From Apostichopus japonicus (Eukaryota; Echinodermata; Holothuroidea; Aspidochirotida; Stichopodidae), in assembly GCF_037975245.1 (NCBI RefSeq), contig NC_092574.1:450001-514000 (forward strand): DNA of 64,000 nt. Direction: 5' to 3'. Below, one piece after another: positions 10,781 to 21,600 of the stretch. How positions within the stretch are numbered: the first letter of the stretch is position 1; every line of letters starts with the position of its first letter. Below the pieces are notes generated by a model that did not search any database, had not been told where the DNA came from, and saw nothing but the letters and a program-made list of their open reading frames with translations. The position numbers were made by a program, and so were the translations under genes.

Positions 10781-11383
10781 GATTTGATTTGATTTGATTT
10801 ATTTTTGTTTTTTCACGTGCAAATATACAAGGTGAAAGGAAGTCTTCTATAAAGCATACAATAGCTTAACAATGTAGAAGACTCCCTGAAGAAAGAAAAG
10901 AGAAGAAAAAATTAAAGATCAAATTAAACGTTTCGACAATAAACCAATTATATGATATTTAAATTAATATGATGCAATTATTTCTTTAATATAACATTTT
11001 CTAAATGTCCTACACGATAATTTATTTTTAATAATGTCAGTAATAGAATTCCAGGTTTTTATTGCTCGATTTCTGAGGCTTAACATTCCTGTTGAGGTAT
11101 TCGTGTTGTGATAATGCGCATGATTTGCATGTCTTGTGTTGTGGTGATGTATATCCGAATTACTGATTAAATAATTATGAAATGCATTAGGTAGGAGTCC
11201 ATTCCAAGCCTTATAAGTGAAGGTGGCAAGATTTACACGTATTATGTCATTAATTTTCAATACATTCAGATCCTTGAATAGAAGGTTGGTGTGATCACGT
11301 GGTGCAGCATGTGATATGTGGCGGACAGCTTTCTTTTGTAATATAATAAGTGGCTTAAGATTAGTATCACGTGTACCAGACCA
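10781..11383 (-). mobile_element. 5'-truncated inverted LINE 3' end
   Basis: This segment is the reverse complement of 14020-14615, with no mismatch noticed outside the tail repeat number (four pentamers here, two plus a partial there). It covers the last 139 codons of the ORF, the 3' UTR and the tail. Its stem-loop arms are at 10838-10849 and 10875-10886. Identity with the plus copy begins sharply at 11383/14020. The first cDNA strand would have been primed from the plus strand at CTGGAACTT. Confidence 0.92.
10964..11383 (-). pseudogene. C-terminal fragment of LINE ORF (inverted copy)
   Basis: Reads in frame for 139 codons plus stop and gives the same residues as positions 868-1006 of the intact ORF, starting at WSGTRDTN. 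It contains neither the endonuclease nor the RT catalytic core. It has no start of its own and is non-functional by truncation, although no mutation has accumulated, which argues for a young insertion. Confidence 0.9.
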
Positions 11384-11418
11384 GTACGATGTATTAATCC
11401 AACTGGAACTTTGCAGAA

Positions 11419-14400
11419 ATGAACCTCATAACAAATATATTCATTTTGATGGCGCTACCAGTTACTACTGCGAAAGCTGACCGGAGACAAAGTACCCCGA
11501 ACGAACCGGAACATACTGATAAATTCAATGCTGTTATTTTAATTGAGCACAATATCTCATGTATGCATTACGACATTACATCATTTAATAATCTCCCTAG
11601 ACATGATGAGTTATCTATTTTTCATCACAATAGTCGTAGTTTGAATCAAAATTTTAATGATATTACAACTTTTCTCTCTCTACTCAGAGATGATTTCTCA
11701 ATTATTGGATTTTCTGAAACTTGGCTAAATGACAGTATATCACCTCTGATAAGCATTAATAATTTCACGTTAATAGAACAACATCGCAGCGACCGAAGAG
11801 GAGGCGGGGTATGTTTATTTGTTCATAATACCCTGGGTTTCAGACATAGACCGGACCTGTCGATATTCAATCCGACGATTGAATCTATATTTGTTGAGAT
11901 AACAACACCTAGTAGTAAAGAGAAATGTATTATTGGCGTAATCTATAGACCACCAAATGGTTCGATAGATGATTTTAATGTTCATTTACAATGTATTCTT
12001 AACGTCATAACGCAAACCAAATTTAAATCCTATATCATGGGAGACTATAATATCGATCTAACCAACAAACACAAATCCGCTAGTTTCTTAAACACTATTT
12101 ACGCATATGGATTCACACCAACAATTAGCAAGCCCACCCGTATTAGTAGTACTTCGGCCACATTAATTGATAATATCATCACCAATGTTACTTCTACCAT
12201 TACATCAGGAATTCTGATTACTGATCTTAGTGATCATTTACCCATTTTTATCAAAGTTCCCGCAAGAAAATATATACCAAAGAGCCCTACTCACGCTAGA
12301 AATTGTACTACCAATAATATAAGACGATTTGTATCAAGCATCAAAGAAAACAATTGGGACGATGTCCTCGATAAACATGACGTCAATGTTGCTTATGATA
12401 TATTTTACAATATTGTAGATTCAACTTATAATGATTGCTTTCCATACCGTAAAATAACCAAAAGAGGTAAAAAGAAACATCCTTGGATCACAATGGGTAT
12501 ACTAACCTCTATTCAAAGGAAAAATAAATTGTTCAAACGTTACATTAAGAATTCGACAGAAAGTAATAAGACTTCTTATAATACCTATCGTAATAAGCTT
12601 AATCATGTTATTAGATTCTCTAAGAGATTATATTTTAATAACAAGTTTTATGATGCTAGAAATAATTCGAAGAATACCTGGAATATCATTAATGAAATTC
12701 TTCATAATGACCGCAAAAAATCAACATATCCTGCTTCTTTCAAAAATGGCGATCAAGAGATTACCAATGACATCGATATTGCAAACGACTTCAATAACTT
12801 CTTTATCAATCTTGGTCCTTCATTGGCAGACAAGATTACGAGCAAAGGGACGCATAATGAGTTTATGCATAAAACTAGTCACAACAATTCGATTTTTACA
12901 TTTCCTGTATGTGAGGAGGAACTCCTTAACGTTGCGACTACTTGTCTAAAACCTAATAAAGCAGCAGGATATGATGATTTTAAGCCAGGTATCATTAAAC
13001 ACATTATTCCTTTAATTACTAAGCCTTTGACTCATATTTGTAACTTATCTTTTAATACTGGAACATTTCCAGATTCGTTGAAAATTGCAAAGGTTATTCC
13101 GATTTTTAAAAAGGGCGACGCAGATTTATACGAAAACTATAGACCCATTTCATTGCTTTCATGTTTCTCGAAAATCATTGAAAGACTTATGTTTAATCGA
13201 ATTTTTAATTTTCTTAACAAATATGACATTCTATGCAACCAACAATATGGCTTTCGACCACATCATTCTACTGAACTTGCACTGGCAGATGCCGTTGACA
13301 AATTGTACAGCAGTCTTGATAATAATAGATCTTGCTTGGGTGTGTTCCTAGATCTTTCCAAAGCATTCGACACTATTGATCATACCATTCTACTTAGTAA
13401 ATTACAACATTATGGCATCAGAGGAACAACGCTGAACTGGATCGATAGTTATATATCTAATCGGCATCAATATATCTCTTACAAAAACACTCATTCTCAT
13501 CTTGCAGAAATTCAATGTGGTGTTCCACAAGGCTCAATTCTTGGCCCTTTACTGTTTATTATATATGTCAATGACATCTGCCACGTATCAGAAATCGCAA
13601 ACATTACGTTATTTGCCGACGACACAAATATTTTTTTCGAATCAAATGATAATGAAAATTTATTTCATATTAAAGTGTCTTCTGAATTAAATAAATTTAA
13701 CGACTGGTTTGCCTCTAATAAGCTATCGCTTAACATTGGTAAAACGAATTATATCGTTTTTAATACATCCCGAAATTTTAGCTGGGATAAAGATATTTTT
13801 ATGGGAGGTAAAATTCTCAAAGAAGTATTTTCTAATAAATTCTTAGGTGTACATATTGATCATAAACTTTCATGGGGTGATCATATTTCCATAGTATGCA
13901 GGAAAGTTGCAAAGAATATAGGAATATTATCGAAATTGAAACACTACCTGCCACAACACATATTAAAGACCCTTTATCAAACTTTAGTGGTCCCACATTT
14001 TTCTTATTGCTCGATAATTTGGTCTGGTACACGTGATACTAATCTTAAGCCACTTATTATATTACAAAAGAAAGCTGTCCGCCACATATCACATGCTGCA
14101 CCACGTGATCACACCAACCTTCTATTCAAGGATCTGAATGTATTGAAAATTAATGACATAATACGTGTAAATCTTGCCACCTTCACTTATAAGGCTTGGA
14201 ATGGACTCCTACCTAATGCATTTCATAATTATTTAATCAGTAATTCGGATATACATCACCACAACACAAGACATGCAAATCATGCGCATTATCACAACAC
14301 GAATACCTCAACAGGAATGTTAAGCCTCAGAAATCGAGCAATAAAAACCTGGAATTCTATTACTGACATTATTAAAAATAAATTATCGTGTAGGACATTT

Positions 14401-14439
14401 AGAAAATGTTATATTAAAGAAATAATTGCATCATATTAA
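11419..14439 (+). CDS. LINE endonuclease/reverse transcriptase polyprotein (1006 aa)
   Basis: Single intact ORF of a non-LTR retrotransposon. It nicks target DNA and copies the element RNA into the nick (target-primed reverse transcription). Residues about 65-280 form an APE-like endonuclease with N71 (NSRSL), E100 (SETWL), YRPP 176-179, GDYNID 208-213, TLIDN 248-252 and SDH 271-273. Residues about 510-790 form the RT: NKAAGYDD 513-520, NYRPISLLS 573-581, DLSKAFD 645-651 with the first catalytic Asp, GVPQGSILGP 701-710, and FADD 732-735 with the catalytic Asp pair. The C-terminal ~200 residues have no recognised RNase H or zinc knuckle. The ATG at 11419 is the first after an in-frame TAA at 11395. 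Absence of stops or frameshifts suggests recent activity. CR1/L2 grouping is inferred from layout and motifs; Jockey is the main alternative. Confidence 0.93.
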   Translation: MNLITNIFILMALPVTTAKADRRQSTPNEPEHTDKFNAVILIEHNISCMHYDITSFNNLPRHDELSIFHHNSRSLNQNFNDITTFLSLLRDDFSIIGFSETWLNDSISPLISINNFTLIEQHRSDRRGGGVCLFVHNTLGFRHRPDLSIFNPTIESIFVEITTPSSKEKCIIGVIYRPPNGSIDDFNVHLQCILNVITQTKFKSYIMGDYNIDLTNKHKSASFLNTIYAYGFTPTISKPTRISSTSATLIDNIITNVTSTITSGILITDLSDHLPIFIKVPARKYIPKSPTHARNCTTNNIRRFVSSIKENNWDDVLDKHDVNVAYDIFYNIVDSTYNDCFPYRKITKRGKKKHPWITMGILTSIQRKNKLFKRYIKNSTESNKTSYNTYRNKLNHVIRFSKRLYFNNKFYDARNNSKNTWNIINEILHNDRKKSTYPASFKNGDQEITNDIDIANDFNNFFINLGPSLADKITSKGTHNEFMHKTSHNNSIFTFPVCEEELLNVATTCLKPNKAAGYDDFKPGIIKHIIPLITKPLTHICNLSFNTGTFPDSLKIAKVIPIFKKGDADLYENYRPISLLSCFSKIIERLMFNRIFNFLNKYDILCNQQYGFRPHHSTELALADAVDKLYSSLDNNRSCLGVFLDLSKAFDTIDHTILLSKLQHYGIRGTTLNWIDSYISNRHQYISYKNTHSHLAEIQCGVPQGSILGPLLFIIYVNDICHVSEIANITLFADDTNIFFESNDNENLFHIKVSSELNKFNDWFASNKLSLNIGKTNYIVFNTSRNFSWDKDIFMGGKILKEVFSNKFLGVHIDHKLSWGDHISIVCRKVAKNIGILSKLKHYLPQHILKTLYQTLVVPHFSYCSIIWSGTRDTNLKPLIILQKKAVRHISHAAPRDHTNLLFKDLNVLKINDIIRVNLATFTYKAWNGLLPNAFHNYLISNSDIHHHNTRHANHAHYHNTNTSTGMLSLRNRAIKTWNSITDIIKNKLSCRTFRKCYIKEIIASY

Positions 14440-14516
14440 TTTAAATATCATATAATTGGTTTATTGTCGAAACGTTTAATTTGATCTTTAATTTTTTCTT
14501 CTCTTTTCTTTCTTCA

Positions 14517-14565
14517 GGGAGTCTTCTACATTGTTAAGCTATTGTATGCTTTATAGAAGACTTCC
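14517..14565 (+). promoter_or_regulatory. LINE 3' UTR stem-loop
   Basis: GGGAGTCTTCTA (14517-14528) pairs with TAGAAGACTTCC (14554-14565) over 12 consecutive pairs including one G-U, with a 25-nt loop. The hairpin is kept in the copies at 10838-10886 and 61792-61840. Known: L2/CR1-type LINEs such as eel UnaL2 use a 3' stem-loop plus a short repeat tail for recognition by their own RT. The same role here is inferred. Confidence 0.65.
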
Positions 14566-14599
14566 TTTCACCTTGTATATTTGCACGTGAAAAAACAAA

Positions 14600-14615
14600 A
14601 ATAAATCAAATCAAA
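14600..14615 (+). repeat. Polyadenylation-like signal and pentamer tail
   Basis: AATAAA runs directly into ATC-AAATC-AAA. In the two inverted copies the tail reads as four GATTT units on the plus strand (10781-10800 and 61736-61755). A short tandem-repeat tail, not poly(A), is characteristic of CR1/L2-type elements. Confidence 0.75.
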
Positions 14616-14618
14616 CTA

Positions 14619-14639
14619 TTATACGGTCTCTGGGAACTT
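14619..14639 (+). repeat. Right target-site duplication of the LINE insertion
   Basis: Satellite resumes with TTATACGGTCTCTGGGAACT followed by T, the counterpart of 10761-10780 on the other side of the insertion. It has T for C at the second base and one additional G. Confidence 0.6.
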
Positions 14640-15500
14640 TAAGTATTAGAAACGAACATAGATTTATATCAACTGCTGTCGTGGCGCGGTTGGTTGCTCT
14701 GTACCTCGAGAGCGTGACGTATTTTGGATCGCGGGCTCGAGACCAGGTGGGGGCAGTTTGCTTTTGCCGCGATCTTATATGGTCTCTGGGAACTTTAAGT
14801 ATTAGAAACGAACATAGATTTATATCAACTGCTGTCGTGGCGCGGTTGGTTGCTCTGTACCTCGAGAGCGTGACGTATTTTGGATCGCGGGCTCGAGACC
14901 AGGTGGGGGCAGTTTGCTTTTGCCGCGATCTTATATGGTCTCTGGAACTTTAAGTATTAGAAACGAACATAGATTTATATCAACTGCTGTCGTGGCGCGG
15001 TTGGTTGCTCTGTACCTCGAGAGCGTGACGTATTTTGGATCGCGGGCTCGAGACCAGGTGGGGGCAGTTTGCTTTTGCCGCGATCTCATACGGTCTCTGG
15101 GAACTTTAAGTATTAGAAACGAACATAGATTTATATCAACTGCTGTCGTGGCGCGGTTGGTTGCTCTGTACCTCGAGAGCGTGACGTATTTTGGATCGCG
15201 GGCTCGAGACCAGGTGGGGGCAGTTTGCTTTTGCCGCGATCTCATACGGTCTCTGGGAACTTTAAGTATTAGAAACGAACATAGATTTATATCAACTGCT
15301 GTCGTGGCGCGGTTGGTTGCTCTGTACCTCGAGAGCGTGACGTATTTTGGATCGCGGGCTCGAGACCAGGCCAGCGCAGTTTGCTTTTGCCGCGATCTCT
15401 TACGGTCTCTGGGAACTTTAAGTATTGGTAACGAACATAGATTTATATCAACTGCTGTCGTGGCGCGGTTGGTTTGCTCTGTACCTCGAGAGCGTGACGT

Positions 15501-15607
15501 CTCATTTGTTGTTTACAATTTTTAATGTTTTGAGCTCTTGTTATCAATCAATTTCCATTGTATTTTTATATGATTGGCTGAATAAATATCTATCTATCTA
15601 TCTATCT
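15501..15607 (+). mobile_element. Retroposon 3' end with TATC tail
   Basis: A 107-bp AT-rich insert splits a monomer exactly between GAGCGTGACGT and ATTTTGGATCG. It ends with AATAAA (15581-15586) followed by five TATC repeats and a T (15587-15607), the form of a heavily 5'-truncated LINE or a SINE 3' end with a tetranucleotide tail. It does not resemble the LINE at 10.8 kb. No target-site duplication is visible. The host monomer also has uncommon changes (TATTGGTAACG, GGTTTGCTCTG). Confidence 0.7.
15587..15607 (+). repeat. (TATC)n microsatellite tail
   Basis: Five perfect TATC units plus T directly downstream of AATAAA. It forms the 3' tail of the 107-bp insert and abuts the resuming satellite. 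Confidence 0.9.
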
Positions 15608-18600
15608 ATTTTGGATCGCGGGCTCGAGACCAGGTGGGGGCAGTTTGCTTTTGCCGCGATCTTATACGGTCTCTGGGAACTTTAAGTATTAGAAACGAAC
15701 ATAGATTTATATCAACTGCTGTCGTGGCGCGGTTGGTTGCTCTGTACCTCGAGAGCGTGACGTATTTTGGATCGCGGGCTCGAGACCAGGTGGGGGCAGT
15801 TTGCTTTTGCCGCGATCTCATACGGTCTCTGGGAACTTTAAGTATTAGAAACGAACATAGATTTATATCAACTGCTGTCGTGGCGCGGTTGGTTGCTCTG
15901 TACCTCGAGAGCGTGACGTATTTTGGATCGCGGGCTCGAGACCAGGCCAGCGCAGTTTGCTTTTGCCGCGATCTCATACGGTCTCTGGGAACTTTAAGTA
16001 TTAGAAACGAACATAGATTTATATCAACTGCTGTCGTGGCGCGGTTGGTTGCTCTGTACCTCGAGAGCGTGACGTATTTTGGATCGCGGGCTCGAGACCA
16101 GGTGGGGGCAGTTTGCTTTTGCCGCGATCTTATACGGTCTCTGGGAACTTTAAGTATTAGAAACGAACATAGATTTATATCAACTGCTGTCGTGGCGCGG
16201 TTGGTTGCTCTGTACCTCGAGAGCGTGACGTATTTTGGATCGCGGGCTCGAGACCAGGTGGGGGCAGTTTGCTTTTGCCGCGATCTTATACGGTCTCTGG
16301 GAACTTTAAGTATTAGAAACGAACATAGATTTATATCAACTGCTGTCGTGGCGCGGTTGGTTGCTCTGTACCTCGAGAGCGTGACGTCTTTTGGATCGCG
16401 GGCTCGAGACCAGGTTGGGGCAGTTTGCTTTTGCCGCGATCTCATACGGTCTCTGGAACTTTAAGTATTAGAAACGAACATAGATTTATATCAACTGCTG
16501 TCGTGGCGCGGTTGGTTGCTCTGTACCTCGAGAGCGTGACGTATTTTGGATCGCGGGCTCGAGACCAGGTGGGGGCAGTTTGCTATTGCCGCGATCTCAT
16601 ACGGTCTCTGGAACTTTAAGTATTAGAAACGAACATAGATTTATATCAACTGCTGTCGTGGCGCGGTTCGTTGCTATGTACCTCGAGAGCGTGACGTATT
16701 TTGGATCGCGGGCTCGAGACCAGGTGGGGGCAGTTTGCTTTTGCCGCGATCTTATACGGTCTCTGGGAACTTTAAGTATTGGAAACGAACATAGATTTAT
16801 ATCAACTGCTGTCGTGGCGCGGTTGGTTGCTCTGTACCTCGAGAGCGTGACGTATTTTGGATCGCGGGCTCGAGACCAGGTGGGGGCAGTTTGCTTTTGC
16901 CGCGATCTCATACGGTCTCTGGGAACTTTAAGTATTGGAAACGAACATAGATTTATATCAACTGCTGTCGTGGCGCGGTTGGTTGCTCTGTACCTCGAGA
17001 GCGTGACGTATTTTGGATCGCGGGCTCGAGACCAGGCCAGCGCAGTTTGCTTTTGCCGCGATCTCATACGGTCTCTGGGAACTTTAAGTATTAGAAACGA
17101 ACATAGATTTATATCAACTGCTGTCGTGGCGCGGTTGGTTGCTCTGTACCTCGAGAGCGTGACGTATTTTGGATCGCGGGCTCGAGACCAGGTGGGGGCA
17201 GTTTGATTTTGCCGCGATCTCATACGGTCTCTGGAACTTTAAGTATTAGAAACGAACATAGATTTATATCAACTGCTGTCGTGGCGTGGTTGGTTGCTCT
17301 GTACCTCGAGAGCGTGACGTATTTTGGATCGCGGGCACGAGACCAGGTGGGGGCAGTTTGCTTTTGCCGCGATCTTATACGGTCTCTGGGAACTTTAAGT
17401 ATTGGAAACGAACATAGATTTATATCAACTGCTGTCGTGGCGCGGTTGGTTGCTCTGTACCTCGAGAGCGTGACGTATTTTGGATCGCGGGCTCGAGACC
17501 AGGTGGGGGCAGTTTGCTTTTGCCGCGATCTCATACGGTCTCTGGGAACTTTAAGTATTAGAAACGAACATAGATTTATATCAACTGCTGTCGTGGCGCG
17601 GTTGGTTGCTCTGTACCTCGAGAGCGTGACGTATTTTGGATCGCGGGCTCGAGACCAGGCCAGCGCAGTTTGCTTTTGCCGCGATCTCATACGGTCTCTG
17701 GGAACTTTAAGTATTAGAAACGAACATAGATTTATATCAACTGCTGTCGTGGCGCGGTTGGTTGCTCTGTACCTCGAGAGCGTGACGTATTTTGGATCGC
17801 GGGCTCGAGACCAGGTGGGCGCAGTTTGCTTTTGCCGCGATCTCTTACGGTCTCTGGGAACTTTAAGTATTAGAAACGAACATAGATTTATATCAACTGC
17901 TGTCGTGGCGCGGTTGGTTGCTCTGTACCTCGAGAGCGTGACGTATTTTGGATCGCGGGCTCGAGACCAGGTGGGGGCAGTTTGCTTTTGCCGCGATCTC
18001 ATACGGTCTCTGGAACTTTAAGTATTAGAAACGAACATAGATTTATATCAACTGCTGTCGTGGCGCGGTTGGTTGCTCTGTACCTCGAGAGCGTGACGTA
18101 TTTTGGATCGCGGGCTCGAGACCAGGTGGGGGCAGTTTGCTTTTGCCGCGATCTTATACGGTCTCTGGGAACTTTAAGTATTGGAAACGAACATAGATTT
18201 ATATCAACTGCTGTCGTGGCGCGGTTGGTTGCTCTGTACCTCGAGAGCGTGACGTATTTTGGATCGCGGGCTCGAGACCAGGTGGGGGCAGTTTGCTTTT
18301 GCCGCGATCTCATACGGTCTCTGGGAACTTTAAGTATTAGAAACGAACATAGATTTATATCAACTGCTGTCGTGGCGCGGTTGGTTGCTCTGTACCTCGA
18401 GAGCGTGACGTATTTTGGATCGCGGGCTCGAGACCAGGCCAGCGCAGTTTGCTTTTGCCGCGATCTCATACGGTCTCTGGGAACTTTAAGTATTAGAAAC
18501 GAACATAGATTTATATCAACTGCTGTCGTGGCGCGGTTGGTTGCTCTGTACCTCGAGAGCGTGACGTATTTTGGATCGCGGGCTCGAGACCAGGCCAGCG

Positions 18601-21600
18601 CAGTTTGCTTTTGCCGCGATCTCATACGGTCTCTGGGAACTTTAAGTATTAGAAACGAACATAGATTTATATCAACTGCTGTCGTGGCGCGGTTGGTTGC
18701 TCTGTACCTCGAGAGCGTGACGTATTTTGGATCGCGGGCACGAGACCAGGTGGGGGCAGTTTGCTTTTGCCGCGATCTCATACGGTCTCTGGGAACTTTA
18801 AGTATTAGAAACGAACATAGATTTATATCAACTGCTGTCGTGGCGCGGTTGGTTGCTCTGTACCTCGAGAGCGTGACGTATTTTGGATCGCGGGCTCGAG
18901 ACCAGGTGGGGGCAGTTTGCTTTTGCCGCGATCTTATACGGTCTCTGGGAACTTTAAGTATTAGAAACGAACATAGATTTATATCAACTGCTGTCGTGGC
19001 GCGGTTGGTTGCTCTGTACCTCGAGAGCGTGACGTATTTTGGATCGCGGGCTCGAGACCAGGTGGGGGCAGTTTGCTTTTGCCGCGATCTTATACGGTCT
19101 CTGGGAACTTTAAGTATTAGAAACGAACATAGATTCATATCAACTGCTGTCGTGGCGCGGTTGGTTGCTCTGTACCTCGAGATCGTGACGTATTTTGGAT
19201 CGCGGGCTCGAGACCAGGCCAGCGCAGTTTGCTTTTGCCGCGATCTCATACGGTCTCTGGGAACTTTAAGTATTAGAAACGAACATAGATTTATATCAAC
19301 TGCTGTCGTGGCGCGGTTGGTTGCTCTGTACCTCGAGAGCGTGACGTATTTTGGATCGCGGGCTCGAGACCAGGCCAGCGCAGTTTGCTTTTGCCGCGAT
19401 CTCTTACGGTCTCTGGGAACTTTAAGTATTAGAAACGAACATAGATTTATATCAACTGCTGTCGTGGCGCGGTTGGTTGCTCTGTACCTCGAGAGCGTGA
19501 CGTATTTTGGATCGCGGGCTCGAGACCAGGTGGGGCAGTTTGCTTTTGCCGCGATCTTATACGGTCTCTGGGAACTTTAAGTATTAGAAACGAACATAGA
19601 TTTATATCAACTGCTGTCGTGGCGCGGTTGGTTGCTCTGTACCTCGAGAGCGTGACGTATTTTGGATCGCGGGCTCGAGACCAGGTGGGGGCAGTTTGCT
19701 TTTGCCGCGATCTTATACGGTCTCTGGGAACTTTAAGTATTAGAAACGAACATAGATTAATATCAACTGCTCTCGTGGCGCGGTTGGTTCCTCTGTACCT
19801 CGAGAGCGTGACGTATTTTGGATCGCGGGCTCGAGACCAGGTGGGGGCAGTTTGCTTTTGCCGCGATCTTATACGGTCTCTGGGAACTTTAAGTATTAGA
19901 AACGAACATAGAATTATATCAACTGCTGTCGTAGCGCGGTTGGTTGCTCTGTACCTCGAGAGCGTGACGTATTTTGGATCGCGGGCTCGAGACCAGGTGG
20001 GGGCAGTTTGCTTTTGCCGCGATCTTATACGGTCTCTGGGAACTTTAAGTATTAGAAACGAACATAGATTTATATCAACTGCTGTCGTGGCGCGGTTGGT
20101 TGCTCTGTACCTCGAGAGCGTGACGTATTTTGGATCGCGGGCTCGAGACCAGGTGGGGGCAGTTTGCTTTTGCCGCGATCTTATACGGTCTCTGGAACTT
20201 TAAGTATTAGAAACGAACATAGATTTATATCAACTGCTGTCGTGGCGCGGTTGGTTGCTCTGTACCTCGAGAGCGTGACGTATTTTGGATCGCGGGCTCG
20301 AGACCAGGCCAGCGCAGTTTGCTTTTGCCGCGATCTCATACGGTCTCTGGGAACTTTAAGTATTAGAAACGAACATAGATTTATATCAACTGCTGTCGTG
20401 GCGCGGTTGGTTGCTCTGTACCTCGAGAGCGTGACGTATTTTGGATCGCGGGCTCGAGACCAGGTGGGGGCAGTTTGCTTTTGCCGCGATCTCATACGGT
20501 CTCTGGGAACTTTAAGTATTAGAAACGAACATAGATTTATATCAACTGCTGTCGTGGCGCGGTTGGTTGCTCTGTACCTCGAGAGCGTGACGTATTTTGG
20601 ATCGCGGGCTCGAGACCAGGTGGGGGCAGTTTGCTTTTGCCGCGATCTCATACGGTCTCTGGGAACTTTAAGTATTAGAAACGAACATAGATTAATATCA
20701 ACTGCTCTCGTGGCGCGGTTGGTTCCTCTGTACCTCGAGAGCGTGACGTATTTTGGATCGCGGGCTCGAGACCAGATGGGGGCAGTTTGCTTTTGCCGCG
20801 ATCTCATACGGTCTCTGGGAACTTTAAGTATTAGAAACGAACATAGATTTATATCAACTGCTGTCGTGGCGCGGTTGGTTGCTCTGTACCTCGAGAGCGT
20901 GACGTATTTTGGATCGCGGGCTCGAGACCAGGTGGGGGCAGTTTGCTTTTGCCGCGATCTTATACGGTCTCTATGAACTTTAAGTATTAGAAACGAACAT
21001 AGATTTATATCAACTGCTGTCGTGGCGCGGTTGGTTGCTATGTACCTCGAGAGCGTGACGTATTTTGGATCGCGGGCTCGAGACCAGGTGGGGGCAGTTT
21101 GCTTTTGCCGCGATCTTATACGGTCTCTGGGAACTTTAAGTATTGGAAACGAACATAGATTTATATCAACTGCTGTCGTGGCGCGGTTGGTTGCTCTGTA
21201 CCTCGAGAGCGTGACGTATTTTGGATCGCGGGCTCGAGACCAGGCCAGCGCAGTTTGCTTTTGCCGCGATCTCATACGGTCTCTGGGAACTTTAAGTATT
21301 AGAAACGAACATAGATTTATATCAACTGCTGTCGTGGCGCGGTTGGTTGCTCTGTACCTCGAGAGCGTGACGTATTTTGGATCGCGGGCTCGAGACCAGG
21401 CCAGCGCAGTTTGCTTTTGCCGCGATCTCATACGGTCTCTGGGAACTTTAAGTATTAGAAACGAACATAGATTTATATCAACTGCTGTCGTGGCGCGGTT
21501 GGTTGCTCTGTACCTCGAGAGCGTGACGTATTTTGGATCGCGGGCTCGAGACCAGGCCAGCGCAGTTTGCTTTTGCCGCGATCTCATACGGTCTCTGGGA

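Larger units (their letters stand above)
10781..14615. mobile_element. Compound head-to-head CR1/L2-like LINE insertion
   Basis: AT-rich insertion in the middle of a satellite monomer. Its two parts are a minus-strand 3'-end copy (10781-11383) and a plus-strand copy (11384-14615), joined 5' to 5'. Both outer ends therefore carry the element's 3' tail of AAATC pentamers (four full repeats on the left, two on the right plus a partial one). The clade assignment rests on one APE-type endonuclease/RT ORF without RNase H, a 3' stem-loop and a short tandem-repeat tail instead of poly(A). No ORF1 is present, so the plus copy may be 5'-truncated or belong to a one-ORF family. Only 35 bp precede the ORF. 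CTA at 14616-14618 is filler before the satellite resumes. Confidence 0.88.
14440..14615 (+). other. LINE 3' UTR and tail
   Basis: AT-rich non-coding end of the element. It contains a polypyrimidine stretch (about 14496-14515), a strong stem-loop, AATAAA at 14600-14605 and then the pentamer tail. Two further copies of this 3' region, both inverted, occur in the window: 10781-10963 and 61736-61979. Confidence 0.85.

Noticed and set aside
11384-11418. Satellite remnant before the LINE ORF (CTGGAACTTT resembles the monomer)
   Set aside because: Only ten bases match and the surrounding sequence does not, so chance or junction microhomology is enough.
12605-13690. Smaller plus-strand frames at 12605-12949, 13085-13351 and 13502-13690
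   Set aside because: They are out-of-frame shadows inside the 1006-codon LINE ORF.
13832-14032. Minus-strand frame of 66 codons
   Set aside because: Antisense shadow of the LINE ORF with no recognisable features.
10781-14615. DNA transposon or foldback element with 600-bp terminal inverted repeats
   Set aside because: The inverted arms are LINE 3' ends with ORF sequence, stem-loop and tails, and the internal ORF is an endonuclease/RT and not a transposase.
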